Below are positions 17,021 to 25,552 of a DNA stretch of 34,656 nt, in pieces (the first letter of the stretch is position 1; every line of letters begins with the position of its first letter). Under the pieces are notes generated by a model. It saw only the letters and a list, made by a program, of their open reading frames with translations, ran no database searches and was not told where the DNA came from. A program made the translations under genes and the position numbers. This DNA is from an uncultured Saprospiraceae bacterium (lineage in GTDB: Bacteria > Bacteroidota > Bacteroidia > Chitinophagales > Saprospiraceae), in contig CALDYJ010000161.1 of the NCBI GenBank assembly GCA_937941095.1, positions 1-34,656 of the forward strand, written 5' to 3'.

Positions 17021-17028
17021 CAAAACTA
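17021..17028 (-). promoter_or_regulatory. -7 box of the histidine kinase promoter
   Basis: The minus strand reads TAGTTTTG, an exact TAnnTTTG match, about 49 bases before the kinase ATG. No -33 TTG stands at the ideal distance. It lies in the shared gap with gyrB. Confidence 0.45.
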
Positions 17029-17043
17029 AAATACATGTAAGGC

Positions 17044-17069
17044 CTTGATAATCAAATAATAATATCAAG
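17044..17069. repeat. inverted repeat in the kinase-gyrB gap
   Basis: CTTGATA (17044-17050) and TATCAAG (17063-17069) form a 7-base inverted repeat around a 12-base spacer. It lies between the divergent kinase and gyrB promoters and could be an operator or a cruciform element. AT-richness makes a chance match possible. Confidence 0.3.
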
Positions 17070-17104
17070 TACAAATCATGAATTTAAGGCTATAATAATG
17101 GGCT

Positions 17105-17134
17105 TAAAAGTCGTTTTTGATGGCTAAAAGTCGT
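17105..17134 (+). promoter_or_regulatory. tandem direct repeat overlapping the gyrB promoter
   Basis: TAAAAGTCGT occurs at 17105-17114 and again at 17125-17134, exactly 20 bases apart, about two helical turns. The second copy ends on the first base of the gyrB -7 box. The spacing and position suit a regulator that binds direct repeats, but no binding protein is known. Confidence 0.45.
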
Positions 17135-17141
17135 AAATTTG
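17134..17141 (+). promoter_or_regulatory. -7 box of the gyrB promoter
   Basis: TAAATTTG is an exact TAnnTTTG match that ends 4 bases before the gyrB ATG. Transcription should begin at or within a few bases of the start codon, so the mRNA is predicted to be leaderless or nearly so. Confidence 0.55.
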
Positions 17142-17145
17142 CACT

Positions 17146-19098
17146 ATGAGCGATTCAATAAAAAAGCAAGACTATAGTGCGGATAACATCACGGCCTTAG
17201 AAGGGCTTGAAGCCGTTAGGAAAAGACCTGGTATGTACATTGGAAGTACAGATTCAAAAGGGCTTCATCATCTTGTTTGGGAGGTAATAGATAATTCAAT
17301 TGACGAGCATTTAGCAGGTCATTGCGATAAGATAGATACCATCATCCACAAAGACAATTCAATTTCAGTTAAGGATAACGGTAGAGGTATTCCAACAGGA
17401 ATGCACGAAAAACTTAAAAAATCTGCTTTAGAAGTAGTAATGACCGTATTACACGCAGGTGGAAAATTTGACAAAGACACCTACAAAGTTTCAGGTGGAC
17501 TTCACGGTGTTGGGGTCTCATGTGTGAACGCACTCTCTGCAGACTTGAAGGCAGAAGTACACAGAGGCGGAAAAGTGTTTGTTCAAGACTATAAACAAGG
17601 AAAACCAGTTGCAGACGTCGCCGAAATAGGCACATCGGATGATACGGGTACAATAATTACTTTTCACCCTGACCCAGAAATATTTGAAGAGATAGTTTAT
17701 AAATATGAGACCCTTTCTAGTAGGATGAAAGAACTATCTTATCTAAATTCTGGATTGACCTTAACCCTAACAGACGAAAGAGAAGTCATTGATGGAAAAG
17801 CAAAACAAGAAACTTTTTATTCTGAAGGAGGATTAAAAGAGTTTGTCGCCTTCTTAAACGAAAGTAAGACAGTACTCATTGAAAATGTTATTCATGTTTC
17901 TGGAAAGGAAGAGAATGTAGAGGTAGAAGTTGCGCTCCAATACAACACTTCTTATGCTGAAAGCATTTATTCTTTTGTGAATAATATTAATACAAGAGAA
18001 GGAGGAACTCACGTAAGCGGCTTCAGAAGAGCAGTGAATAGAGAATTTGATAAGTACGGTAAAGACAATAAACTATTCAGTAAATTAAAAGACATCAAAA
18101 TTTCTGGAGATGATTTTAGAGAAGGGCTAACAGCTGTAGTTTCCGTCAAAGTACCTGAACCTCAATTCAAAGGTCAGACCAAAGGGGAACTTGGAAATTC
18201 AGAAGTTACTGGAATAGTCTCTAGAGCAGTAGGAGATGCATTAAAAGACTATTTAGAGCAGAATCCTAAAATGGCAAGAAGGATCATTGATAAAGTGATT
18301 CTTGCAGCTACAGCTAGAAATGCTGCTAGGAAGGCGAGAGAGATGGTTCAAAGAAAAAATGTTTTAGCTGGTGGTGGTCTACCAGGAAAACTTTCTGATT
18401 GTTCCTCAAAAGATCCAGTTGAATGCGAGATATTTCTTGTAGAGGGAGATTCTGCAGGGGGCACAGCAAAACAAGGCAGAGACAGAAACTTCCAAGCAAT
18501 TTTACCTTTGAGAGGAAAGATCTTAAATGTAGAAAAAGCTCTTGAGCATAAAATTTACGAAAACGAAGAAATAAAAAGTATGTTCACCGCTCTTGGAGTG
18601 AGCATCGTAGAAAACGAAGGAGAAAGAGATTTAAACTTAGAAAAACTTAGGTACCACAAAATTGTGATCATGTGTGATGCCGATGTAGATGGATCACACA
18701 TCGTTACTTTGATTCTAACCTTTATCTTCAGATTCATGAGACCTTTGGTTGAAGCTGGACACATCTATGTGGCTGCACCTCCTTTGTATCAAGTCAGAAA
18801 AGGAAAACAATTTATTTACTGCTGGAATGAAGAGGAAAGACAAAATGCCATTAATACTTATTCCACGAGTGAAAATGATCAAAGTGTCAAAATTCAGAGG
18901 TATAAGGGCTTAGGTGAAATGAATGCGATTCAATTATGGGAGACTACCATGGATCCAGACTCTAGAACTTTAAGACAAGTTACCATTGAGGATGCACTAG
19001 AAGCTGACCGAGTATTCTCAATGTTAATGGGTGATGAAGTTCCTCCGAGAAGAGCTTTCATTGAAGCAAATGCTAAGTATGCTAAGGTTGATGTTTAG
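17146..19098 (+). CDS. gyrB: DNA gyrase subunit B
   Basis: GyrB is the ATPase subunit of DNA gyrase, which introduces negative supercoils together with GyrA. The GHKL ATPase motifs are complete: EVIDNSIDE at 46-54, DNGRGIP at 77-83 and GGLHGVG at 117-123. The TOPRIM motifs EGDSAGG (433-439) and DADVDGSH (511-518) are present, as is the C-terminal QRYKGLGEMNA signature. At 650 residues it lacks the long TOPRIM insertion of the E. coli protein (804), as is normal for this phylum. ParE is the alternative, but the length and motifs fit GyrB. gyrA is not adjacent. Confidence 0.95.
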   Translation: MSDSIKKQDYSADNITALEGLEAVRKRPGMYIGSTDSKGLHHLVWEVIDNSIDEHLAGHCDKIDTIIHKDNSISVKDNGRGIPTGMHEKLKKSALEVVMTVLHAGGKFDKDTYKVSGGLHGVGVSCVNALSADLKAEVHRGGKVFVQDYKQGKPVADVAEIGTSDDTGTIITFHPDPEIFEEIVYKYETLSSRMKELSYLNSGLTLTLTDEREVIDGKAKQETFYSEGGLKEFVAFLNESKTVLIENVIHVSGKEENVEVEVALQYNTSYAESIYSFVNNINTREGGTHVSGFRRAVNREFDKYGKDNKLFSKLKDIKISGDDFREGLTAVVSVKVPEPQFKGQTKGELGNSEVTGIVSRAVGDALKDYLEQNPKMARRIIDKVILAATARNAARKAREMVQRKNVLAGGGLPGKLSDCSSKDPVECEIFLVEGDSAGGTAKQGRDRNFQAILPLRGKILNVEKALEHKIYENEEIKSMFTALGVSIVENEGERDLNLEKLRYHKIVIMCDADVDGSHIVTLILTFIFRFMRPLVEAGHIYVAAPPLYQVRKGKQFIYCWNEEERQNAINTYSTSENDQSVKIQRYKGLGEMNAIQLWETTMDPDSRTLRQVTIEDALEADRVFSMLMGDEVPPRRAFIEANAKYAKVDV

Positions 19099-19202
19099 CA
19101 ATTATCAAGTAGTTTGATTTTAGTGTTTCATAATTAAGTTTCCTTCGAACTATTTTGACATATGTAAGTATCGTCAAGCATTGAAAAGCGAACAAATTGA
19201 AT

Positions 19203-20351
19203 TTATTTCAGAGTTCTCCCTTTCCACGAATATTCTTTTTTGAAAATCGAAATAGCGCCAACACCAATTAAATAAATTATTTGAATGAAGGAGGCTTTGA
19301 AAAAATGAGCTACTTTTTTTGTTCCGCTAAAAAAGAAATTTGCCCTCGATAAAAAACTATGATCAAAACAGATTTTTAAAATAAGCATGATCATAAATAA
19401 AGTAAAGCAGGCCCATCCAAAAAAGATTGTCAAAAATAAATTTATAACCATTGATAGGTGAAATAAATAGATTAATCCTAAAATGATAACTAAATATTTT
19501 TCAGGATAAGCAGAAGTTTTTGTGGCCCATCTTAATCGTTGACTAATAAAGTCTTTCCAATTATTCTTAGAAGAAGTATAAACTGTGCAAGAAGCATTTT
19601 TAATGAAGCCAATTTCTTCAGGATATTTTTCAGCTACTTTTTGTAATAAGAATACATCGTCTCCAGAAGCATATTGCTCAAAACCCTTGAATCCGTCAAT
19701 CTCATTAAAAATCTTTTTACTATAACCAAGGTTTGCACCATTGCAAAGTAAACCTTTGCCCAAATGAACGCCGGCCCCTGTCATAATCATCAAACCTTTC
19801 ATGTCTAAATCTTGAAAGTATTGTAAAGCATTCTCACCTATTTTAAAATTTACGGGTGCTGCAATAAATGATTTTTTATTTAATTCAAAATAAGATGCAA
19901 AATAAAGTAACCAATTTTTAGGAACAGTACAATCACCATCTGTAGATAAAATAAATTGTCCTTCAGCTTTTTCTATGGCCTTAGCAATTCCCCATTTTTT
20001 AAAAGAACGGTATTGATCAGGTTTTTCATAATCTGCCAACTTGATTATCTTTAAATTAGAAACTTGAAACCCTTCTATGATTGCTAGCGTCTCGTCTTCG
20101 GAGTGGTCTTCAACTATTAATATTTCAAAAAGTTCATTTGGATAGTCAACATTTAGGATAGATTTTAAACAAGCCTCAATGTTTTGAGCTTCATTTCTAA
20201 TTGGTAAGACAATGGAAATTTTCGTTTTGGGAATAAAGTCATTCGGAATCTGCCAGGCTTCTAATTGCCTCCAGTTTTTGAGGAAATTACTGATTGTCCA
20301 TGCATAGAAAATCGATAACAGAATAGAAAGGGAAAACCATGTTAGTAACAC
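19203..20351 (-). CDS. membrane-anchored family 2 glycosyltransferase
   Basis: This is a processive-type GT2 enzyme that transfers a sugar from a nucleotide donor at the inner membrane. The cytoplasmic GT-A domain shows ISIVLPIRNEAQNIEACL (45-62), DGD at 138-140, the GDD motif at 230-232 and QRLRW at 271-275, so the catalytic set is complete. One N-terminal helix (about 2-20) and three C-terminal helices (about 286-305, 307-328, 352-370) anchor it. Donor and acceptor cannot be told from sequence. It starts 9 bases after a small membrane protein gene on the same strand, probably one operon. Confidence 0.87.
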   Translation of the reverse strand: MLLTWFSLSILLSIFYAWTISNFLKNWRQLEAWQIPNDFIPKTKISIVLPIRNEAQNIEACLKSILNVDYPNELFEILIVEDHSEDETLAIIEGFQVSNLKIIKLADYEKPDQYRSFKKWGIAKAIEKAEGQFILSTDGDCTVPKNWLLYFASYFELNKKSFIAAPVNFKIGENALQYFQDLDMKGLMIMTGAGVHLGKGLLCNGANLGYSKKIFNEIDGFKGFEQYASGDDVFLLQKVAEKYPEEIGFIKNASCTVYTSSKNNWKDFISQRLRWATKTSAYPEKYLVIILGLIYLFHLSMVINLFLTIFFGWACFTLFMIMLILKICFDHSFLSRANFFFSGTKKVAHFFKASFIQIIYLIGVGAISIFKKEYSWKGRTLK

Positions 20352-20360
20352 TTAAAAGGA

Positions 20361-20825
20361 TTATTTCTCTTCAAAAAAGTTTTCATAATCTTCAGCATCT
20401 AATTCTTCTATGTCTTTTTCTAAGTCTTTTAAATCAAATTCTTCAAGTGTTTCACTTTCTATTTCTTCAAATTCTGTATAATCTTCTTTTTTCTTTTCAG
20501 GCCCTTCTCCTCCTATGTTTAATTTCTTTTTGAGCATTGCTTTTCCGAAAAGAAAAGCACTAACAAATGGAAAACCAAAAAAGCTTAATATACCAGCTCC
20601 AATGCCAACTGCTGGATTGCTTTTAAATTGTTTCAAAATCCATTGACCATAACCTATCACAACTTGACGATCCATAAACAATGTTGCAATTAAAAGAATA
20701 GGACCAATGTACCATAGCAAATTATAAAGTCCTGTCACTACTTTCATAGCCAACCAAATTATTAACAGAATGGCCATTACGCCGATCACTAATTTGAGCC
20801 AACCTGGATTACTTCTATTTTCCAT
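20361..20825 (-). CDS. small membrane protein with acidic C-terminal tail
   Basis: I do not recognise this 154-residue protein. It has hydrophobic segments at about 11-33, 36-52 and 72-95, then a basic KKK cluster and a strongly acidic tail from about 110, rich in Glu and Asp (for example EEIESETLEEFDLKDLEKD). Charge and layout suggest an inner-membrane protein with a cytoplasmic tail. It lies 9 bases upstream of the glycosyltransferase and may be its partner. Confidence 0.68.
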   Translation of the reverse strand: MENRSNPGWLKLVIGVMAILLIIWLAMKVVTGLYNLLWYIGPILLIATLFMDRQVVIGYGQWILKQFKSNPAVGIGAGILSFFGFPFVSAFLFGKAMLKKKLNIGGEGPEKKKEDYTEFEEIESETLEEFDLKDLEKDIEELDAEDYENFFEEK

Positions 20826-21006
20826 GATGTTTTATTTTATCAACTCTTAAAAATACTGATTTGTTTGCAGTTCGCCCATTCTTTAGACGAAGCAATCTAT
20901 ATTTCTGATTTAGACGATGTTTAAAGGCTTAAGAGCACGAAAATGATAAAAAATGTAGAAGATTACCACAAAAATTAAAGAATGGATTCAAAAAAAAGGA
21001 AATTCG

Positions 21007-22758
21007 CTACTTTGACACTTCCAAAAACTGCATCTCGTACAGATTTTTGTAATGACCTTCCTCGATTTTCATCAATTCTTTATGTGAGCCAAATTCTTTG
21101 ATTTCTCCTTTATCTAAAACCATGATTTTATCAGCATGCCGAATCGTGGAAAGTCGATGTGCAACTATGATTGAAGTTCTTTTACTAATGAGTTTTTCAA
21201 TTGCGTATTGAATGACAGATTCGGATTCAGGATCTATTGAAGAAGTGGCTTCATCTAGAATCAAGATGTCAGGATTAAATACAAGTGCTCTTACAAATGA
21301 AATTAATTGCCTTTGACCCATCGAAAGGGTAGCTCCTCTCTCCATAACTTGATAGTCATAGCCACCTGGAAGTTTCTGTATAAATTCATGTGCTCCTATC
21401 ATTTTCGAAGCCGCAATGACTTGTTCACGATTAATTTGTTCATTTCTTAAGCTGATGTTTTCGAGCACACTTCCTGAAAAAAGAAAAACATCCTGGAGCA
21501 CAATCCCGACTCTTGCTCTTAAAGAATCAAGTTGATATTCTTTAATGTCACGCTCATCAATGTAAATCGTTCCTTTTTGGATTTCATAAAATCGATTTAA
21601 AATATTTATGATTGTACTTTTACCAGATCCAGTACTCCCTACAATAGCCATGGTGTCACCAGATTGGATATCAAAGTTTATATTTTTAAGTACATATTCT
21701 TCATCGACATAAGCAAAAGATACGTCATCAAATTTGATAGAACCTTTCAATTGCTTGACGTTCAATTTTCCTTCATCAGTGATTATTTCATTTGTATCAA
21801 GGACTTTAAAAACTCTGTCAGAAGCGACTAAACCCATTTGTAAAGTGTTGAATTTATCGGCCAACATTCTCATTGGTCTAAACAACATGGAGAGAAATAA
21901 AGGAAAAGCAATCAATGCTCCTAAAGTTACATCACCTTTAATGACTCCTGTTGCTCCCCACCAAACCATTAAGCCTAGAGCTACGGCAGAAATTATTTCT
22001 ACCACAGGAAAGAATATAGCATAATATAAAATTGAATTTAAGTTGGCGGCTGTATAGGCTCTATTAATTTCTTTAAATTTTTCCATTTCCTGCTCTTCTG
22101 CATTGAAAATCTGAATGACCCTCATGCCTGAAATTCTTTCTTGTAGGAAAGCATTCATTTTTGAGATCTGTGTTCTGACGTGTTGATAAGCAGCTTTTAC
22201 TTTTTCTTTAAATATATAAGTAGCCAAAATCATGAATGGCATAGTAGCTAAACAAATCAGGGTGAGTTTAATACTTGTCATAAACATTACAATTAATACA
22301 GTTATCAAAGAAATGATGTCTGCAATAATCGTAATCAAACCTTGAGTGAAGATGGTGTTTATCGTTTCAATGTCATTAATGGTTCTTGTAGTTGAAGTAC
22401 CTATTGGAGTTTTGTCAAAATAACCCAACTTCATTTTGGTAATGTGCTTAAACACTTTAACTCTTAAATCGCTGATTACTGAATGTCCTAACCAATTCGT
22501 ATAAAAAATGAATAAATATCTACAAGCGACATTAAAAATTAAAACGACCAATATGATGACAGCCATTTTTATCATCCCTGGGATGTCTCCAATAAATATA
22601 TGTTTATCGACCATTTCTTTAATTAAGTATGGTCTAGCAACAGTAAGTGGAGCTAAGATTACTGCTAAGAATGCTGAAAAGTACAAGGTAGATTTATATG
22701 GCTTTGCCAATGCAAAAACACGCTTTAAAAGAACAAGATCTAATTGTTGTTTAGCCAT
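21007..22758 (-). CDS. ABC exporter half-transporter (permease fused to ATPase)
   Basis: This 583-residue half-transporter works as a homo- or heterodimer in the inner membrane. The six-helix exporter domain covers about 1-310. The ATPase has Walker A GSTGSGKS (374-381), Q-loop LQDVFLF near 421-427, signature LSMGQ (478-482), Walker B ILILDEA (498-504) and switch His534. The signature has Met in place of the usual second Gly of LSGGQ, which is tolerated in several exporters. It resembles MsbA and the multidrug exporters, so the substrate may be a lipid or drug. It follows radC by 57 bases on the same strand. Confidence 0.9.
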   Translation of the reverse strand: MAKQQLDLVLLKRVFALAKPYKSTLYFSAFLAVILAPLTVARPYLIKEMVDKHIFIGDIPGMIKMAVIILVVLIFNVACRYLFIFYTNWLGHSVISDLRVKVFKHITKMKLGYFDKTPIGTSTTRTINDIETINTIFTQGLITIIADIISLITVLIVMFMTSIKLTLICLATMPFMILATYIFKEKVKAAYQHVRTQISKMNAFLQERISGMRVIQIFNAEEQEMEKFKEINRAYTAANLNSILYYAIFFPVVEIISAVALGLMVWWGATGVIKGDVTLGALIAFPLFLSMLFRPMRMLADKFNTLQMGLVASDRVFKVLDTNEIITDEGKLNVKQLKGSIKFDDVSFAYVDEEYVLKNINFDIQSGDTMAIVGSTGSGKSTIINILNRFYEIQKGTIYIDERDIKEYQLDSLRARVGIVLQDVFLFSGSVLENISLRNEQINREQVIAASKMIGAHEFIQKLPGGYDYQVMERGATLSMGQRQLISFVRALVFNPDILILDEATSSIDPESESVIQYAIEKLISKRTSIIVAHRLSTIRHADKIMVLDKGEIKEFGSHKELMKIEEGHYKNLYEMQFLEVSK

Positions 22759-22815
22759 ATTTTATAAAAACACGAAAGATAACATTAAGTTTTTATGAAT
22801 TATTGATTGTTTAAT

Positions 22816-23514
22816 TTAGAATATTCCTTCATCACAAAAGCTATAATAAGCTTTGCCAGCAATGATTAAATGATCAAGGACTTCAATGTCTAAAACCGTC
22901 CCAGCCTTTTTTAGTTTTTTGGTAATATTGATGTCAGCTTGGCTGGGGTTTAAATTACCGGAAGGATGATTATGACATAAAATTAAAGAGCAGGCTAAAT
23001 GTTCTAAAGCATACTTGAATATAATCTTAGCATCGACTACTGTACCTGCCACACCTCCTTGACTTACTTGTATCTTTTTAATGACTCGATTGGCTCTATT
23101 CAAAAATAGAACCCAAAATTGTTCATGGTTCAAATCCTGTAACAGGGGAGACATGATTTTATATACACTTGAACTAGAATAAATTTTAGGTTTTTCTGAC
23201 AGATCGCTTTGTTGTCTACGCCTTCCAATTTCCAAAGCGGCCGATATAGCTGTGGCTTTAACTTTACCGATGCCTTTAAATTTCATAAAGTCATTTAATG
23301 ATAATTTGCCAAGTGCATCTAAATTGTTTTCGACAGCATTTAAAATACGTTTACTAAGGTCTAAGACATTTTCATCTTGAGAACCCGAGCCAATTAAGAT
23401 GGCCAATAGCTCAGCATCACTTAAATGTCTTTCGCCTTTTGCAAGTAATTTTTCAATAGGTCTGTCTGCGTCTGCCCATTGCTTGATGGGCAATCTGCTT
23501 TTGTAGATTTGCAT
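22816..23514 (-). CDS. radC: RadC-family JAMM protein
   Basis: RadC is a DUF2466 (JAMM/MPN-fold) protein historically linked to DNA repair, but its function is unsettled. The 232-residue protein has a helix-hairpin-helix-like segment (FKGIGKVKATAISAALEIGRR, about 79-99) and the metal motif HNHPSG at 181-186 with D194. The frame extends to 23577, but I chose the ATG at 23514. It gives the family's N-terminus (LPIKQWADADRPIEKL), and the exact -7 box at 23567-23574 lies between the two starts, so the longer form would not be fully transcribed. Confidence 0.9.
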   Translation of the reverse strand: MQIYKSRLPIKQWADADRPIEKLLAKGERHLSDAELLAILIGSGSQDENVLDLSKRILNAVENNLDALGKLSLNDFMKFKGIGKVKATAISAALEIGRRRQQSDLSEKPKIYSSSSVYKIMSPLLQDLNHEQFWVLFLNRANRVIKKIQVSQGGVAGTVVDAKIIFKYALEHLACSLILCHNHPSGNLNPSQADINITKKLKKAGTVLDIEVLDHLIIAGKAYYSFCDEGIF

Positions 23515-23566
23515 AAGTTTTAGTTTTATAGCTTTTAGCTTATAAGCAATTTGCCTATAGCTTCGC

Positions 23567-23574
23567 CAAAGGTA
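23567..23574 (-). promoter_or_regulatory. -7 box of the radC promoter
   Basis: The minus strand reads TACCTTTG, an exact TAnnTTTG match, 52 bases before the chosen ATG. No TTG -33 element stands at the usual distance. It rules against the upstream start at 23577. Confidence 0.5.
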
Positions 23575-23612
23575 CAAAATTAAAACGCTTTAAAATATGG
23601 TATACTAAATGA

Positions 23613-24764
23613 CTACAGTTTGGTCATTGCATTTTCGAGATCAGCAATAAGGTCGTCAACATTTTCTATGCCTATACTTAATCTGATTAACGAATCGGTC
23701 AATCCTACTTTATGACGTTCTTCTATTGGAATAGAAGCATGTGTCATGCTCGCTGGATGACCAATAAGAGATTCTACACCTCCTAAGGATTCTGCTAGCG
23801 TGAACAATTTAGTGTTGCTTAAAACTTTTTTTGCATCGCCGTACGAATCGCCAGTTAAATCAAAAGAAACCATTCCACCAAAATCTCTCATCTGTGCTTT
23901 TGCGATTTTATGACCTGGATGCGCCTTAAAACCTGGGTAATAAACGTTATTGACTTTTGGATGTAAGGTTAAAAATCTAGCGATCTTTTTAGCATTTTTA
24001 CAAGCTCTATCTACTCTTAAATGAAGTGTTTTAATTCCTCTTAAAGTAAGAAAACAATCTTGTGGTCCTGGGACAGCACCACTTGCATTTTGTATAAAGT
24101 ATAATTTTTCTGCAAGTTTTGGTTTCTTAGTGATTACAGCCCCTAATACTACATCGGAGTGTCCATTTATATATTTAGTAGCAGAATGTATGACTAGATC
24201 TGCACCAAGATCTAAAGGATTTTGTAAATAAGGCGAAGCAAAAGTGTTGTCTACGCAGATAATTACATTTCTTTTAACTTCTTTAACTTTCTTTACTATT
24301 TGTTTTATATCAACGATACTTAACATTGGGTTGGTAGGAGTCTCAATCCAAACCAATTTTGTTTTTTTGCTTATTTGCTCTGAAACAAATTTGGCATTAT
24401 CCATTGGAACAAATTTAGATTGAATTCCAAATTGTGCGTATACTTTAGTTAATAGACGATAAGAACCTCCATAAAGATCATTTATAGAAATTACTTCATC
24501 ACCGCTTTTAAGCAATTTTACGATGGCATCCATTGCTGCCATACCACTACTAAAGGTTACACCAAATTTCCCATTTTCTAAGGAAGCAAGATTTTTTTCT
24601 AAAGCCGAGCGAGTGGGGTTATGAGTTCTAGCATATTCAAAACCTTTATGGTTACCTGGAGATTTTTGCTCATATGTAGACGTCTGGTAAATAGGTGTCA
24701 TTACAGCCCCTGTTGATGGATCAGATTCAATCCCTGCATGGATAACTTTCGTTTCAAATTTCAT
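23613..24764 (-). CDS. cystathionine gamma-synthase/lyase-type PLP enzyme
   Basis: This is a cytoplasmic PLP enzyme of the Cys/Met metabolism family, acting in trans-sulfuration between cysteine, cystathionine and homocysteine. At 383 residues it shows the expected N-terminus (TKVIHAGIESDPSTGAVMTPIYQTST), the GMAAMDA loop near 74-80, D172 in VDNTFASP and the PLP lysine K197 in HSATKYINGHSD. Synthase and lyase cannot be told apart by eye. The frame extends to 24842, but the ATG at 24764 gives the family start and the -7 box at 24790-24797 lies upstream of it. The HU terminator sits immediately before this promoter. Confidence 0.9.
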   Translation of the reverse strand: MKFETKVIHAGIESDPSTGAVMTPIYQTSTYEQKSPGNHKGFEYARTHNPTRSALEKNLASLENGKFGVTFSSGMAAMDAIVKLLKSGDEVISINDLYGGSYRLLTKVYAQFGIQSKFVPMDNAKFVSEQISKKTKLVWIETPTNPMLSIVDIKQIVKKVKEVKRNVIICVDNTFASPYLQNPLDLGADLVIHSATKYINGHSDVVLGAVITKKPKLAEKLYFIQNASGAVPGPQDCFLTLRGIKTLHLRVDRACKNAKKIARFLTLHPKVNNVYYPGFKAHPGHKIAKAQMRDFGGMVSFDLTGDSYGDAKKVLSNTKLFTLAESLGGVESLIGHPASMTHASIPIEERHKVGLTDSLIRLSIGIENVDDLIADLENAMTKL

Positions 24765-24789
24765 GAGATAAATTAATTTTCGAAAGGGG

Positions 24790-24797
24790 CAAATGTA
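24790..24797 (-). promoter_or_regulatory. -7 box of the cystathionine enzyme promoter
   Basis: The minus strand reads TACATTTG, an exact TAnnTTTG match, 25 bases before the ATG at 24764. Any -33 region overlaps the T-tract of the upstream HU terminator. Confidence 0.5.
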
Positions 24798-24810
24798 TAC
24801 ATATTCAACA

Positions 24811-24849
24811 TAAAAAAAGAGGCATATCAATTTAATTGACATGCCTCTT
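24811..24849 (-). terminator. Rho-independent terminator of the HU gene
   Basis: On the minus strand, arms AAGAGGCAT and ATGCCTCTT (positions 24841-24849 and 24817-24825) pair perfectly over 9 bases. One mismatch follows, then further pairing between GTCAA-side and TTGA-side bases around a short loop. A run of about 7-8 T follows (24812-24818 on the complement). It lies 24 bases after the HU stop and is the clearest terminator in the window. Confidence 0.85.
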
Positions 24850-24872
24850 AAATCTTATAGATAAATAAGATT

Positions 24873-25145
24873 TTAGTTTACTGTAGCACTAAGCTCCTTA
24901 CCTGGCTTGAACTTAACGACGTTCTTAGCAGGGATCTTAATTGTTGCTCCAGTTGCAGGATTTCTTCCATCTCTTGCTTTTCTAGCAGTTACAGAGAATG
25001 TTCCAAAACCAACTAATGAAGTTCTTTCTCCATCCTTTAAAGAATCAGAGATAGCTGATAAAGTTGCAGCAAGAGCTTCAGTAGCTTCTGCTTTTGTAAG
25101 ATTCGCTTCTTCAGCGATTCGGTTGATTAATTCACCTTTGTTCAT
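24873..25145 (-). CDS. HU-family DNA-binding protein
   Basis: This 90-residue nucleoid protein bends and compacts DNA as a dimer. It shows the complete HU fold: MNKGELINRIAEEANLTKAEA at the N-terminus, VGFGTFSV (45-52), and the DNA-clasping arm GRNPATGATIKIPA (about 60-73) with the intercalating proline of NPATG. It is a single-gene unit with a strong terminator. IHF is less likely, as the arm and length are typical of HU. Confidence 0.95.
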   Translation of the reverse strand: MNKGELINRIAEEANLTKAEATEALAATLSAISDSLKDGERTSLVGFGTFSVTARKARDGRNPATGATIKIPAKNVVKFKPGKELSATVN

Positions 25146-25206
25146 GTTATAAATATTTTTAATTTAACATAGAGGCGCTAAAATGGCGCAATATTTTGTA
25201 ATAACA

Positions 25207-25234
25207 AAAAAGTAAGCTTAAAAATTGTGAACAA
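25207..25234 (-). promoter_or_regulatory. candidate promoter of the HU gene
   Basis: On the minus strand TTG (25232-25234) is followed after 17 bases by TACTTTTT (25207-25214), which matches TAnnTTTG except for the last base. It would give a leader of about 55 bases. Confidence 0.35.
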
Positions 25235-25356
25235 TCCTTTAAAATCAGGGGGTTTCGACAATTTTGTTGATATTTTCTACTAATTAAGAGAAAAATCGTT
25301 TCAAAAAAGCTAATTTTTAACAATACAAATCGTTTATTTTATACAAAATTCATACA

Positions 25357-25551
25357 ATGTTAAAAAAATATTCCTTTTTGCTTTTTGCCGCGTTTTTAGG
25401 ATTTTTCCTAATTACAACCACTTCTTGCAATAAAAAGACCGGTTGTCCTATTAATGAAAACGCCCATGTGAAGACAGGAAAAAAAGGACAACTTCCAACA
25501 AAAAGAGGGAAATCAAATTTATTACCTAAGAAAATGAGGAAGAAAAACTAG
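25357..25551 (+). CDS. 64-residue lipoprotein with basic tail
   Basis: This small predicted lipoprotein has a hydrophobic signal (about residues 5-20) ending in the lipobox TTSC with C24. The mature part is only about 41 residues. It contains CNKKTGCPINENAH, then a very basic tail with repeated Lys/Arg (KRGKSNLLPKKMRKK). The composition (a short acidic-free, Lys/Arg-rich mature domain plus Cys30 and His37) suggests binding to something anionic such as LPS or peptidoglycan, but that is inference. It abuts the convergent permease gene with a one-base gap. Confidence 0.72.
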   Translation: MLKKYSFLLFAAFLGFFLITTTSCNKKTGCPINENAHVKTGKKGQLPTKRGKSNLLPKKMRKKN

Positions 25552-25552
25552 C

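Noticed and set aside
23515..23566. repeated AGCTATA-like words in the radC leader
   Set aside because: The copies are short and imperfect in AT-rich DNA, with no symmetry or regular spacing.
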